From CAZWDL01 sp964632995 (GTDB lineage Bacteria; Bacteroidota; Bacteroidia; Chitinophagales; Saprospiraceae), in contig CAZWDL010000060.1 in assembly GCA_964632995.1 (NCBI GenBank), positions 1 to 43,192 of the forward strand: 43,192 nt of DNA, in the 5' to 3' direction. The notes under the pieces were generated by a model. The model made no database searches. It was not told where the DNA came from and saw nothing but the letters and a program-made list of their open reading frames with translations. Numbering within the stretch: position 1 is the first letter of the stretch; every line of letters starts with the position of its first letter. Positions 8,335 through 16,664 of this stretch are shown in pieces. The translations under genes and the position numbers were made by a program.

Positions 8335-8931
8335 TTGGAAACCTTGTCGGACAACCGCTTAATGCTCAAGGTGAGAGAAGGAGAGTTGGATCAGTTGGGC
8401 CTGCTCTTTGAGCGCTACCACCGCCTCCTGTTCAGCTTCTTCTACAACCGAAGCAAAAACGCTGCGCTGAGTGAAGACCTGGTGCAGAACGTCTTCGTGC
8501 GGGTGCTGAAATACCGGCGTAACTTCCGCGGCGACGGCGAGTTTAAAGTCTGGCTGTTCCACATTGCCCGCAACGTGCAGTACGACCATCACCGAAAGTG
8601 GAGCAAGCGGCATACCGAAAACGTCGATGAATGGAAAGATCAGATAGAAGATAACGGCATTTCCCAACACGAACGTCTGGTTGAAAAAGAAAAGATGGAA
8701 CAACTCAAAACCGCCCTGCAGCATCTGGATCCCGACAAGCGAGAGGTCATTGTGATGGCCAAAATGAAAGGCATGAGGTATGCTGAAATCGGGCAGCTGC
8801 TGGGGTGCACAGAAGGCGCCGTGAAGGTGCGGGTGTACCGGGCATTGAAGGAACTGAAGGATATTTATCAGGGTGAAATGAGAACTGAGGGGCAATCGGT
8901 AACGAATGGAGCGCGAAGCTCTGCTTCGTGA
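8335..8931 (+). CDS. ECF-type RNA polymerase sigma-70 factor
   Basis: The 198-residue protein has region 2 (LGLLFERYHRLLFSFFYNRS to FKVWLFHIARNVQYDHHRK) and region 4 (LDPDKREVIVMAKMKGMRYAEIGQLLGCTEGAVKVRVYRALKEL), joined by a short acidic linker, as in ECF sigma factors. I chose a TTG start at 8335 because the residues METLSDNRLMLKVREG match the usual family N-terminus; the next ATG (8362) would remove part of it. The C-terminal tail (RTEGQSVTNGARSSAS) lies outside the family and is partly encoded by a small inverted repeat (8912-8918/8924-8930), so the tail may come from a repeat insertion. It heads a co-directional series with the HEAT protein 45 bp downstream. Confidence 0.93.
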   Translation: METLSDNRLMLKVREGELDQLGLLFERYHRLLFSFFYNRSKNAALSEDLVQNVFVRVLKYRRNFRGDGEFKVWLFHIARNVQYDHHRKWSKRHTENVDEWKDQIEDNGISQHERLVEKEKMEQLKTALQHLDPDKREVIVMAKMKGMRYAEIGQLLGCTEGAVKVRVYRALKELKDIYQGEMRTEGQSVTNGARSSAS

Positions 8932-8976
8932 ATGCAAGAACGTAGGGATTAACTGAATCAGCTTACACGATATAAA

Positions 8977-9786
8977 ATGAGTAGAGATTACGCAAAAAAA
9001 CTGGCCCGGAAGTACAACGAAGGTACGCTGAGCGCTTCCGAAGAGGGGCAGCTCGAGCAATACCTGGAGCGCGGATGGATCGAGATCAGCGAACTGAAGG
9101 ATTTGCAGGTGCTTGACGAACAGCTCGAATTACTTTTCAGTGAGGAAAGGACTCAACGCATGCGCCGCGACTTTCAGGCAGCGTTGGAAAATCAAAAGCA
9201 GGCAACGGAGAATGACACGCCGGCCGGCTTACGAACTTTCCTCCGCTCACTATGGGCGCCGGCCGGTGGGTTCACCCTGGCCTACAGCCTGCTCTTTCTG
9301 ATCATGGGCGCCACGATCGGCTACCTGTTGCGCGGGCCGCAGGACGATATGCGTAACGGAAGCGAGATTGCTCAATTGTCGGGCGAACTGCGCGAGATGC
9401 GCGAAATGTTCATGCTCAGCATGCTGGAAAAGGAGTCGACCTCGGAGCGCCTCAAGGCCGTCAACCTCACTCAGCAGATGGGCGATGTCAGCAAGCCGGT
9501 CGCAAAGGCCTTACTCAAAACACTAAATAACGATCCTAATACGAACGTGCGGCTGGCCGCGCTGGAGGCATTGGTCAATTATGCGGCCCACCCCGATGTG
9601 CGCGAGGGCCTCATCGCTTCCATTGAGCGGCAGGAATCCCCCCTGGTTCAAATGGCGCTGGCCGAAACCATGGCCGCCCTGCAGGCGAAGCGCTCCGTAC
9701 AGGAACTGCGCACACTGCTGCAGCGCGAAGAAACGGCGCCGGAAGTGAAAGAGCGGATTCAGACGAGCCTGGAGGTGCTGATGTAA
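8977..9786 (+). CDS. Membrane-anchored HEAT-repeat protein, probable anti-sigma factor
   Basis: The 269-residue protein has a cytoplasmic N-terminal part (1-95) with the short helical segment YNEGTLSASEEGQLEQYLE, as found at the start of many zinc-finger-less anti-sigma proteins. One transmembrane segment is at about 97-118 (GGFTLAYSLLFLIMGATIGYL). A charged coiled-coil-like stretch follows (about 128-160). The last 110 residues look like HEAT repeats (PNTNVRLAALEALVNYAAHPDVREGLIASI; SPLVQMALAETMAAL). Its place directly after an ECF sigma gene is the main reason to call it an anti-sigma factor. The HEAT domain would face the periplasm and could be the sensor. It has no CxxC/HxxxC zinc-binding anti-sigma motif. 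Confidence 0.75.
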   Translation: MSRDYAKKLARKYNEGTLSASEEGQLEQYLERGWIEISELKDLQVLDEQLELLFSEERTQRMRRDFQAALENQKQATENDTPAGLRTFLRSLWAPAGGFTLAYSLLFLIMGATIGYLLRGPQDDMRNGSEIAQLSGELREMREMFMLSMLEKESTSERLKAVNLTQQMGDVSKPVAKALLKTLNNDPNTNVRLAALEALVNYAAHPDVREGLIASIERQESPLVQMALAETMAALQAKRSVQELRTLLQREETAPEVKERIQTSLEVLM

Positions 9787-9803
9787 AAGTTGGCGGTTGC
9801 CAG

Positions 9804-9842
9804 CCAAAAGCAAAAGCCAAAAGCAAAAGCCAAAAGCAAAAA
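9804..9842. repeat. Three 13-bp tandem units
   Basis: The 13-bp unit ccaaaagcaaaag is repeated three times (9804-9816, 9817-9829, 9830-9842, the last with one change). It lies between the HEAT protein and the first DUF4097 gene, in what is probably a transcribed spacer. It is not a CRISPR: the units are short and contiguous. Confidence 0.85.
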
Positions 9843-9875
9843 GCCAATCAATCTAATCAACTCAATCATCCGACT

Positions 9876-10760
9876 ATGAAAAACATCCTACTGGTACTAA
9901 GCCTGATCAGCAGCCTGACACTGTGCGGTCAGCAATCAATCTTCAAGGAAAATATTCGCAAGGAACTCCGTTTTAAAGAGGTTTCCGCCAATCAAACCCT
10001 ACTTGTCAAAAACATTAGCGGCAGCATCGAAGTGGAGGGCCACAACGGCGATCAGGTAATCGTAGAAGTAGTCAAAACCATCAAAGCCGGCAATGAGCAA
10101 GATTTGGAAACCGGCAAGGCGGAGGCGGATCTCGGAGTGCTGATTAAAGAGGATGTAATTTTACTGTACATGGAGCAACCCTGTATCGACCTGGATCCGG
10201 ATGAAGTCGATGTGGATCAATGGCGCGACGGGGATAACTGGAACCCCTGGAACGGATGTAACTGGAATCCCGATTATCATTTTCAGCTGGATTATACTCT
10301 TAAGGCACCCCGTTCCGTGGCATTGCGGCTGAGTACGGTAAACGACGGCAATATCAGCGTCCGCGATATGCAGGGTGACCTGAAGGTAAACAATGTCAAC
10401 GGCGCCATCAGCCTGGAACAAATCGCCGGTTCTACTGATGCCCATACGATCAACGGTGACCTGACCTTGCGCTATGCGCGCAATCCGAGCAGCGATTCGA
10501 AGTTCTACACCCTCAACGGCGATATCAAAGCTTACTTCAAGCCTGGCTTATCGGCCGAGTTGTACTTCAAAAGCTTCAACGGCGACCTGTACATTGATAT
10601 CGAAGAGCCTCAGTTGCTGGCGCCCCGGCTGGAGCAAGAAAAGATGGGGCAGGGCATCAGCTATAAAGTGGACGAAACGCAGGGCCTGCGCATCCGCAAC
10701 GGCGACGTACGTCTGGATGTAGAGACCTTTAACGGCGACGCCTATATCAAAGAAGAATAA
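9876..10760 (+). CDS. DUF4097-family secreted beta-repeat protein (Asn-Gly type)
   Basis: The 294-residue protein has an N-terminal signal peptide (MKNILLVLSLISSLTLCGQQ). The cysteine at 17 could make it a lipoprotein, but the lipobox is poor. From about residue 37 it is a DUF4097-type beta structure with a recurring NGD/NGx turn: VEGHNGDQVIVEV, VNDGNISVRD, VNNVNGAISLE, INGDLTLRY, LNGDIKAYF, FNGDLYIDIE, RNGDVRLDV, FNGDAYIKEE. Such right-handed beta stacks are common in envelope proteins co-encoded with sigma/anti-sigma factors in Bacteroidota. Between about 102 and 128 there is an acidic, Trp/Asp/Asn-rich insert (DVDQWRDGDNWNPWNGCNWN). Its position after the HEAT gene suggests an extracytoplasmic part of that system. 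Confidence 0.85.
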   Translation: MKNILLVLSLISSLTLCGQQSIFKENIRKELRFKEVSANQTLLVKNISGSIEVEGHNGDQVIVEVVKTIKAGNEQDLETGKAEADLGVLIKEDVILLYMEQPCIDLDPDEVDVDQWRDGDNWNPWNGCNWNPDYHFQLDYTLKAPRSVALRLSTVNDGNISVRDMQGDLKVNNVNGAISLEQIAGSTDAHTINGDLTLRYARNPSSDSKFYTLNGDIKAYFKPGLSAELYFKSFNGDLYIDIEEPQLLAPRLEQEKMGQGISYKVDETQGLRIRNGDVRLDVETFNGDAYIKEE

Positions 10761-10809
10761 GCAGGAAATATGAAACCGGTTTCGATTAACCAGACAAACA
10801 CTTGAATAC

Positions 10810-11616
10810 ATGAAAAGGCAAGCTTTGTATATGATTACGCTCCTGTTGCTCGGCCCGCTCTTCCTGGCAGCACAGGCAGAAAACGAAATTTCCGTTCCCC
10901 TCAGCAAGCCCGGCGAGCGCGGCAAGCTGATCGTTGACATCAAGAAGGGGCCGATAACGGTGAAGGGAACCAACCGTAGCGATATACTTGTTCGTTACTC
11001 CAGTCGTGAAGATATCGAACCCCGGATGGAAGAAGCGGCGGGCGGCCTGAAAAAGATCAGCGGCGGGATGGCGCAGCTGGAAATTCTGGAAAAAAATAAC
11101 CAGGTGTATATCGAGTCCGGCAGCTGGAATAAAGGACTGGAATTGTATGTGGAAGTGCCGCGGGACATGGACCTCAACCTCAAAACCTACCACGACGGCG
11201 ATACCAAAATAAACAATATCAAAGGCGAACTGGTCATCGAGAGTTTTCATGGGCCCATCACGGCCGAGAATATCTCCGGCTCTTTGGTCGCCAATACCTA
11301 TCACGGACCGATCAAGGCCAGCTTCGTGCAGGTCACTCCCAAAACGCCTATGGCCTTCACCACTTTCCACGGTGATGTAGACCTGACGCTGCCGGCGGGC
11401 GCCAAAGCCAGCTTTAAGCTGAAAACGGAACGGGGCGACGTCTACACCGGCTTCGATATGCAGCTTTCGGCTCCGGAAATCAAACGAAAAAAAGACGAGG
11501 AAGGCAGCTGGAGCAAAACCGTTATCGACGGCTGGATCACCGGTACGATCAACGGCGGCGGGCCGGAGTTCCTGATGAAGAATTACCACGGGGATATCTT
11601 TATTCGGAAGCAGTAG
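10810..11616 (+). CDS. DUF4097-family secreted beta-repeat protein (His-Gly type)
   Basis: The 268-residue paralogue of the preceding gene has a signal peptide ending LFLAAQA. The repeated turn is here HGD/HGP instead of NGD: TYHDGDTKI, SFHGPITAE, TYHGPIKAS, TFHGDVDLT, NYHGDIFIRKQ at the very C-terminus. Conservation of an aromatic-His-Gly motif at each turn gives a ladder of histidines along one face of the predicted beta stack. Metal or ligand binding is possible but is only inference. A charged insert (SAPEIKRKKDEEGSWSKTV) lies before the last repeats. It follows its paralogue by 49 bp on the same strand. Confidence 0.85.
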   Translation: MKRQALYMITLLLLGPLFLAAQAENEISVPLSKPGERGKLIVDIKKGPITVKGTNRSDILVRYSSREDIEPRMEEAAGGLKKISGGMAQLEILEKNNQVYIESGSWNKGLELYVEVPRDMDLNLKTYHDGDTKINNIKGELVIESFHGPITAENISGSLVANTYHGPIKASFVQVTPKTPMAFTTFHGDVDLTLPAGAKASFKLKTERGDVYTGFDMQLSAPEIKRKKDEEGSWSKTVIDGWITGTINGGGPEFLMKNYHGDIFIRKQ

Positions 11617-11692
11617 AGGGTAGAATCAACATCGGTACGATGCCCTTGTTAGATAGCAAAACTTTGTACCGGAATTAAAATCAAGCATCTTC

Positions 11693-12580
11693 ATGAATCA
11701 GCAAAAAGAATGGCAAACCCTTTCACTCGCCAATCCTTCAACACTCAACGAAACGATCAGGGAGTTACATCACGCCGCGCAGTTTATTGCTATGGCCGGC
11801 CACTCTCTACTACCCGGCGCCGAGGATGACTCCAATACCAACATGGGATGGTCGGATGAAATCGGAGGGCTGGCCGGGCGGGTGCTGCCCCTCAACGTTC
11901 CATGCCGGCTGGCGCTGGTATACGATTCTTTTGAGCTGCGTTTTGTAGATAAGCACTACAAGACCTTGCGTACTCTGAAGCTGGCCGGGCAGACTAAACG
12001 CACTGTCAGAAACTGGATGTTGGAAGGGCTTACCGATTTCGGCGGCCGGGCGGATGCCCTGCAGCCCGTTACTCATTATGAGATTCCGGAACACGCTACC
12101 GATCGGGGTGGCTCTTTCCGGCTTACTTCCACTTATGATCTGCGGGAATTGGCCCGCTACCGGCATAATACCAAACTTATACTGGAGGAGCTGGCCGTGC
12201 ATTTCGACAACGCTTCCAGCGTGCGTATCTGGCCGCATCATTTTGATACAGGCATGGTCATTCCGGCGGCCATCAATAAGGAGGATCAAACAATCAAATC
12301 GGTAGGGATTGGGCTGGCTACCCCGGACCAAAGTTATAATGAACTTTATTTCTACATTAATCACTGGGTAGCTGCGGGTGGTGTGACCTACGCCAAATTG
12401 CCGGAACTGCCCTCGGAGGGCCGCTGGCATCGCGACGGGTGGGTCGGCGCCATATTGCTGGCCGCGGATGTGGTGGCCCACAGTGAAGGCTCAGCCCAGT
12501 ACGAAGCCGTATGGCGTTTTTTCCGGGCAGGGATCAATGAGACGCTCCGGCTCATCGGTCAGGGAGAAATGGCTTTCTGA
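11693..12580 (+). CDS. DUF5996-like protein
   Basis: The 295-residue soluble protein has no signal peptide. The motifs SVRIWPHHFDTGMVIP, GIGLATPDQSYNELYFYI and GRWHRDGWVGAILLA resemble DUF5996, a family of unknown function with a conserved WPHHFD segment. The two histidines in WPHHFD plus the later RWHRDGW could form a metal or active site, but no reaction is established. It lies 76 bp after the second DUF4097 gene on the same strand and 204 bp before egtB, so it could belong to either group. Confidence 0.65.
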   Translation: MNQQKEWQTLSLANPSTLNETIRELHHAAQFIAMAGHSLLPGAEDDSNTNMGWSDEIGGLAGRVLPLNVPCRLALVYDSFELRFVDKHYKTLRTLKLAGQTKRTVRNWMLEGLTDFGGRADALQPVTHYEIPEHATDRGGSFRLTSTYDLRELARYRHNTKLILEELAVHFDNASSVRIWPHHFDTGMVIPAAINKEDQTIKSVGIGLATPDQSYNELYFYINHWVAAGGVTYAKLPELPSEGRWHRDGWVGAILLAADVVAHSEGSAQYEAVWRFFRAGINETLRLIGQGEMAF

Positions 12581-12683
12581 GGAAATGAGGACTTTACCCG
12601 GAATAGCATGGCTTTCGCAGAAACAATTCACATCTCATTTCATTTAAAAAATAAGGAAAATGGTACTAAAGCAGACCCGGTGA

Positions 12684-12707
12684 AAGGGAAGTGGGGTAAC
12701 TGCCCTT
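12684..12707 (+). other. Hairpin in the egtB leader
   Basis: The arms aagggaagt (12684-12692) and actgccctt (12699-12707) pair at eight of nine positions around a 6-base loop. It lies about 80 bases upstream of egtB in a 204-bp gap without genes. It could be a terminator remnant of the upstream gene or part of a leader RNA. I do not recognise a known riboswitch consensus. Confidence 0.35.
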
Positions 12708-12784
12708 CCAACGACACTTTAAAACTCCAAAGGCTTTTATTAATCCTTTTCTAATCTATTATCAGAATTAAGCAATATTAAGTT

Positions 12785-14065
12785 ATGACTTTACAACCCA
12801 CCACCAGGCAAGTGACCGAACTGCTCCGTTTTTATCAGGAAGTCAGGAAGCAAAGCTTAAAAATATGCGAACCCCTGCGAACGGAAGACTATGTGGTGCA
12901 GCCGGTCACCGACGTAAGTCCGCCCAAATGGCACCTGGGCCATACCACCTGGTTTTTTGAAAACCTGGTGCTGGCGGAATGGCTGGAAGGGTACGAACTT
13001 TACGATGAACAACTCAACTTCCTTTTCAACAGCTACTACGAAAGTTTGGGCCCTCGTATCCTGCGTAGTAATCGCGGCAATATTACCCGCCCCAGTGTCG
13101 AAAAAGTAAAGCAGTACCGGGAGGCCGTGGACGAATACATGGAAAAACTCATACACCAGTATCACGATAAACCGATGCCCCGGGAACTACACGACCTGAT
13201 CGTCATCGGATTGAACCACGAGCAGCAGCACCAGGAGCTGAGCGTGTATGATATCAAGTACATTCTGGGAGACAACCCGCTCCATCCAACATATCTGGAG
13301 CAGGGGCGAAGCGGCTTCTCCGCCGGACCTGCCGGCGAAGCTTCCTGGATCTCCTTTGAGGAAGGCGTTTACGAAATCGGGTACAAAGGGAAGGAATTCT
13401 GTTATGATAATGAATTGAGCCCCCACAAAGTATATCTGCAGCCCTACGATATTCAGGATCGACTGGTGACCAACGGCGAATATCTTGAATTCATTAAGGA
13501 TGGTGGGTACGAACACTTTAAGTACTGGCTTTCGGAAGGCTGGGAATGGGCCGGGCAAGTTGATGTGAAAGCACCCTTGTACTGGTTCCAACGCAATGGA
13601 AAATGGTATGAATATACACTCAACGGCGCAGAAGAGCTGGATCTAAATGCCCCTGTCACTCATGTCAATTACTTCGAAGCCGACGCTTACGCCCGCTGGC
13701 GTGGACTGCGCCTGCCTACCGAGGCAGAGTGGGAGGTGGCCTGTACCAAACTTTATGAGGAAGTACCTCAGGACGGCAATTTCCTGGAAAAAGAAAACTT
13801 CCGGCCCACCGCCCGTCAATCTGAAAAAGACTATCAGATGCTGGGGCAGGCCTGGGAATGGACCAGCAGTGCCTATTTGCCTTATCCCGGCTACCCCCGG
13901 CAGGAAGGGGCACTGGGCGAATATAACGCCAAGTTTATGGTAAACCAGATGGTGTTGCGCGGCGGGTCCTACGCCACCCCGATAAGCCATATCAGGCCGA
14001 CCTACCGGAATTTCTTCCACGCTGACAAACGCTGGCAAATCACCGGTATCCGTTTGGCGCAGTAA
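12785..14065 (+). CDS. egtB: Ergothioneine sulfoxide synthase EgtB
   Basis: The 426-residue protein joins an N-terminal DinB domain to a C-terminal formylglycine-generating-enzyme-like (FGE) domain, as in EgtB. EgtB uses non-heme iron to add a sulfur donor (cysteine or gamma-glutamylcysteine) to hercynine. The three iron-ligand histidines are visible: H53 in KWHLGHTTWFFE and H145/H149 in NHEQQHQE. The FGE part runs from about residue 190 (EEGVYEIGYKG) and includes RLPTEAEWEVA, AWEWTSSAY, VLRGGSYATP and the terminal GIRLAQ. No egtA or egtC is nearby, which is compatible with a subtype using free cysteine, but the sulfur donor cannot be told here. The C-terminal methyltransferase domain of OvoA is absent, which favours EgtB. 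Confidence 0.95.
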   Translation: MTLQPTTRQVTELLRFYQEVRKQSLKICEPLRTEDYVVQPVTDVSPPKWHLGHTTWFFENLVLAEWLEGYELYDEQLNFLFNSYYESLGPRILRSNRGNITRPSVEKVKQYREAVDEYMEKLIHQYHDKPMPRELHDLIVIGLNHEQQHQELSVYDIKYILGDNPLHPTYLEQGRSGFSAGPAGEASWISFEEGVYEIGYKGKEFCYDNELSPHKVYLQPYDIQDRLVTNGEYLEFIKDGGYEHFKYWLSEGWEWAGQVDVKAPLYWFQRNGKWYEYTLNGAEELDLNAPVTHVNYFEADAYARWRGLRLPTEAEWEVACTKLYEEVPQDGNFLEKENFRPTARQSEKDYQMLGQAWEWTSSAYLPYPGYPRQEGALGEYNAKFMVNQMVLRGGSYATPISHIRPTYRNFFHADKRWQITGIRLAQ

Positions 14066-14186
14066 GAAAAACAAGCAGCAACAGCGATCCCGGAGTAGCA
14101 TGGAAAAACGCCTGCCCCGGCATTATCCGCCAGGCCGCTCCGGAGATCGCCTTTTCTTTTCTCTCCACTATTTGTAAAAAAAAGTC

Positions 14187-15158
14187 ATGGAAACTAAAAC
14201 GCAATCGCAGCCCCATCCGCGCTATGCCTCCTTCGCCCGGGATGTGCTGGAGGGGCTGACGCAGTCGCCCAAACGACTACCTTCCAAATATTTCTACGAT
14301 GAAGCGGGCGATCGCCTCTTCCAGGAAATTATGCAGATGCCAGAATATTATCTCACGGACAGTGAACTGGAAATTCTGGAAACACATAAACAGTCCATCC
14401 TCGAGCTTGTCAACAGTGAGCCTTTCGATATCATTGAACTGGGCGCCGGCGATGGTTTTAAAACCAAAGTATTGCTTCAGCACTTCCTGGAGCAGCAGGC
14501 CGATTTTTGCTACCGGCCCGTCGATATCTCCTCCAACGTACTGCATCACCTGGAAAGCGACCTGAAGGAACGCTGGCCCGACCTTCCTTACCAGGGACTG
14601 CAAGGAGATTATTTTCACGTGCTGGAAGAGGTCAATAAAAAGAACGGAAAGAAAAAGATCATCCTGTTTCTGGGCGCCACCATCGGCAACCTCACGCGGG
14701 AACGGGCCCGGGGCTTCCTGAAACGCATCGGTGTGAATATGCACCGGGAAGATCTCCTGCTCGTCGGCTTCGACCTGAAAAAAGACCCCCAGGTAATCCT
14801 CGATGCTTACAATGACCCGGCCGGCATCACCGCCCGCTTCAACCTCAACCTTCTGTCCCGCATCAACCGTGAACTCGGAGGGCATTTTGACCTGGAAGCC
14901 TTTAAACACTGGGAAACCTACGATCCCGTATCCGGCGCCACCAAGTCCTTCCTGCTGAGCACCTGCCGCCAGGAGGTGCGCATCGATGCCATCGATCGCA
15001 GTATCTCCTTCGACGCCTGGGAAGCCGTCAATGTCGAACTGAGTCAGAAGTATAGTCTCTCCGAAATTGAAACCACCGCCGTCAGCTGCGGCTATGAGGT
15101 GGTCGAACGCTTTTTTGACAGCCGTCACTATTTTGTAGATACGCTCTGGCAGAAATAA
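14187..15158 (+). CDS. egtD: L-histidine N(alpha)-methyltransferase EgtD
   Basis: The 323-residue protein makes hercynine by triple methylation of histidine with SAM, the substrate for EgtB encoded 121 bp upstream. The SAM motif ELGAGDG is at 84-90. Histidine-binding residues known from Mycobacterium EgtD have counterparts: Asn168 in LGATIGNLTRE, Tyr208 in ILDAYNDPAG, and Glu284/Ser286 in AVNVELSQKYS. The MPEYYLTDSE segment near residue 51 is the usual lid. The length is normal for the family. Gene order egtB-egtD suggests co-expression. The lyase that would finish ergothioneine (EgtE) is not in the window. Confidence 0.95.
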   Translation: METKTQSQPHPRYASFARDVLEGLTQSPKRLPSKYFYDEAGDRLFQEIMQMPEYYLTDSELEILETHKQSILELVNSEPFDIIELGAGDGFKTKVLLQHFLEQQADFCYRPVDISSNVLHHLESDLKERWPDLPYQGLQGDYFHVLEEVNKKNGKKKIILFLGATIGNLTRERARGFLKRIGVNMHREDLLLVGFDLKKDPQVILDAYNDPAGITARFNLNLLSRINRELGGHFDLEAFKHWETYDPVSGATKSFLLSTCRQEVRIDAIDRSISFDAWEAVNVELSQKYSLSEIETTAVSCGYEVVERFFDSRHYFVDTLWQK

Positions 15159-15165
15159 GCTATCT

Positions 15166-15190
15166 GGGAGGCGCTGGGAAAGCGCCTCCC
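15166..15190 (+). terminator. Hairpin after egtD
   Basis: A perfect 10-bp GC-rich stem (15166-15175/15181-15190) with a 5-base loop starts 8 bases after the egtD stop codon. It lacks a clear T-run but its position suits transcript termination or 3' end protection. Confidence 0.65.
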
Positions 15191-15403
15191 GGCTCAGACG
15201 GCACTTCCTTCCTTTCCGCTTCGGACTTTCCTCAAAATATCGTAAATTGCTCCCGGTTAGGTCGGACTATGATAGTGGCAGGTACCTCCCGGAGCGGTGC
15301 ACACCTGGTTCTGGATTGGCCAACTGCCGGCTGTTCCCCGTACCTATGGCAAAACCCTTGACCCGCCCATTCACTTCAACTACCTTTTAAAACCATTTAT
15401 CCT

Positions 15404-16600
15404 ATGCGAAGCCTGTTCTTCTCTATTTGCTGTATTGCCTTATTCCATGCTTGTTCCTCCAGCCCGGCCGCTCCGCCGCCACCTGAGGAGATCGATGAAG
15501 CTATGTACACTCAAATCCAGGAGCAACTCATCATGGCGGAACCTGGAACAGTAGTGGAGATTCCTGAAGGAACCTTTGAATTCGACCGCCCGCTTTCCCT
15601 CGATGGTATCGCCGGGGTGACCCTCAAAGGGGCCGGCATGAATAAAACCATCCTCTCCTTCCGCGGCCAGAAGGTAGGCGCCGAAGGGCTGAGAATCACC
15701 GCCGATTCCGTATTGGTAGCCGACCTGACTGTACGGGACACCAAAGGCGATGCCATTAAAGTGCAGGATTCCCACAGCGTGACCTTCCGACGTGTAAACA
15801 CCACCTGGAGCGGAGGCGCCCGCGAAACCAACGGCGGTTACGGGCTCTATCCCGTGGCCAGCACCAATGTGCTGATCGATGGCTGCGAAGCTTCCTACGC
15901 CTCCGACGCCGGCATCTACGTGGGGCAGTGCACCAGTGTAGTTGTACGTAACTCCTACGCGCACGGCAATGTAGCGGGTATCGAAATTGAAAACTGCGCC
16001 AATGCGGAAGTTTATGACAATCGTTCGGAAGGCAATACCGGTGGTATCCTCGTCTTCGATCTGCCCGACCTGGAAGTGGTCAACGGACATTCCACCAAGG
16101 TCTACAATAATAAGATCATAGAAAATAATCACAGGAACTTCGCCCCGGAAGGTAACATCGTCGGCATGGTGCCGCCCGGAACGGGTATCATCCTGCTGGC
16201 CGCCAAAGATGTGGAGATCTACAACAACGAGATTGTCGGCCACAAGACGATGGGCGCCTCCATCGCCAGCTATCATATCACCGAGAACCCCTGGGAGAGC
16301 GAGGAATACGATCCTTATACCTACGACATCCGCATTCACGGCAACACCTTCGAGCGCAAAAGCGCCATTCCCGACCTGACCAAAGACTTTGGAAAAATGA
16401 TCAACCTGGTCTTTTTGGGCAAACCGCAAGATGTCATCTACGATGGCATTGTCGACGAGAAGCGCGGCGCCGGACCTAATCCGATGAATATCTGCATCGA
16501 GCAGGACGGGGAAGACCTGCGCTTCGCCAATATCGATATCGCCAATGATTTTGAAAATGTGAATCCGGATATCGATGTGTACCGCTGTAAGGAGATGTAG
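15404..16600 (+). CDS. Parallel beta-helix lipoprotein (TIGR03805 type)
   Basis: The 398-residue protein has a lipobox-like signal (LFHAC, Cys17), so it is probably an outer-membrane or periplasmic lipoprotein. After a Pro-rich linker it shows right-handed beta-helix repeats from about residue 45: GVTLKGAGMNKTILSF, VTFRRVNTTWSGG, VLIDGCEASYASDAGIYVGQC, VVVRNSYAHGNVAGIEIENC, VEIYNNEIVGHKTMGA. The full pattern and the next gene fit the TIGR03805 family, known to be encoded next to TIGR03806 proteins. The biological role of this pair is not established. The regular Cys/Asn ladder suggests binding or cleavage of a polymer, but no catalytic residues can be assigned. Confidence 0.85.
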   Translation: MRSLFFSICCIALFHACSSSPAAPPPPEEIDEAMYTQIQEQLIMAEPGTVVEIPEGTFEFDRPLSLDGIAGVTLKGAGMNKTILSFRGQKVGAEGLRITADSVLVADLTVRDTKGDAIKVQDSHSVTFRRVNTTWSGGARETNGGYGLYPVASTNVLIDGCEASYASDAGIYVGQCTSVVVRNSYAHGNVAGIEIENCANAEVYDNRSEGNTGGILVFDLPDLEVVNGHSTKVYNNKIIENNHRNFAPEGNIVGMVPPGTGIILLAAKDVEIYNNEIVGHKTMGASIASYHITENPWESEEYDPYTYDIRIHGNTFERKSAIPDLTKDFGKMINLVFLGKPQDVIYDGIVDEKRGAGPNPMNICIEQDGEDLRFANIDIANDFENVNPDIDVYRCKEM

Positions 16601-16616
16601 TTCCGGTGAATTGGAG

Positions 16617-16645
16617 TGACGGGGTGACTCAAAGTCACCCCGTCA
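16617..16645 (+). terminator. Hairpin after the beta-helix gene
   Basis: A perfect 13-bp stem (16617-16629/16633-16645) with a 3-base loop begins 17 bases after the stop codon. It probably ends or protects the transcript of the beta-helix gene, which would separate it from the cytochrome gene 200 bp further on. Confidence 0.75.
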
Positions 16646-16664
16646 ATTGCCCCGCCGGTCGTTA

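Noticed and set aside
9804..9842. Possible CRISPR array
   Set aside because: The units are 13 bp and contiguous, with no spacers and no cas genes.
12661..12720. Resemblance to a cobalamin riboswitch core (ggtgaaa, actgccc) before egtB
   Set aside because: The B12-box and the remaining conserved blocks are absent; the similarity is too short.
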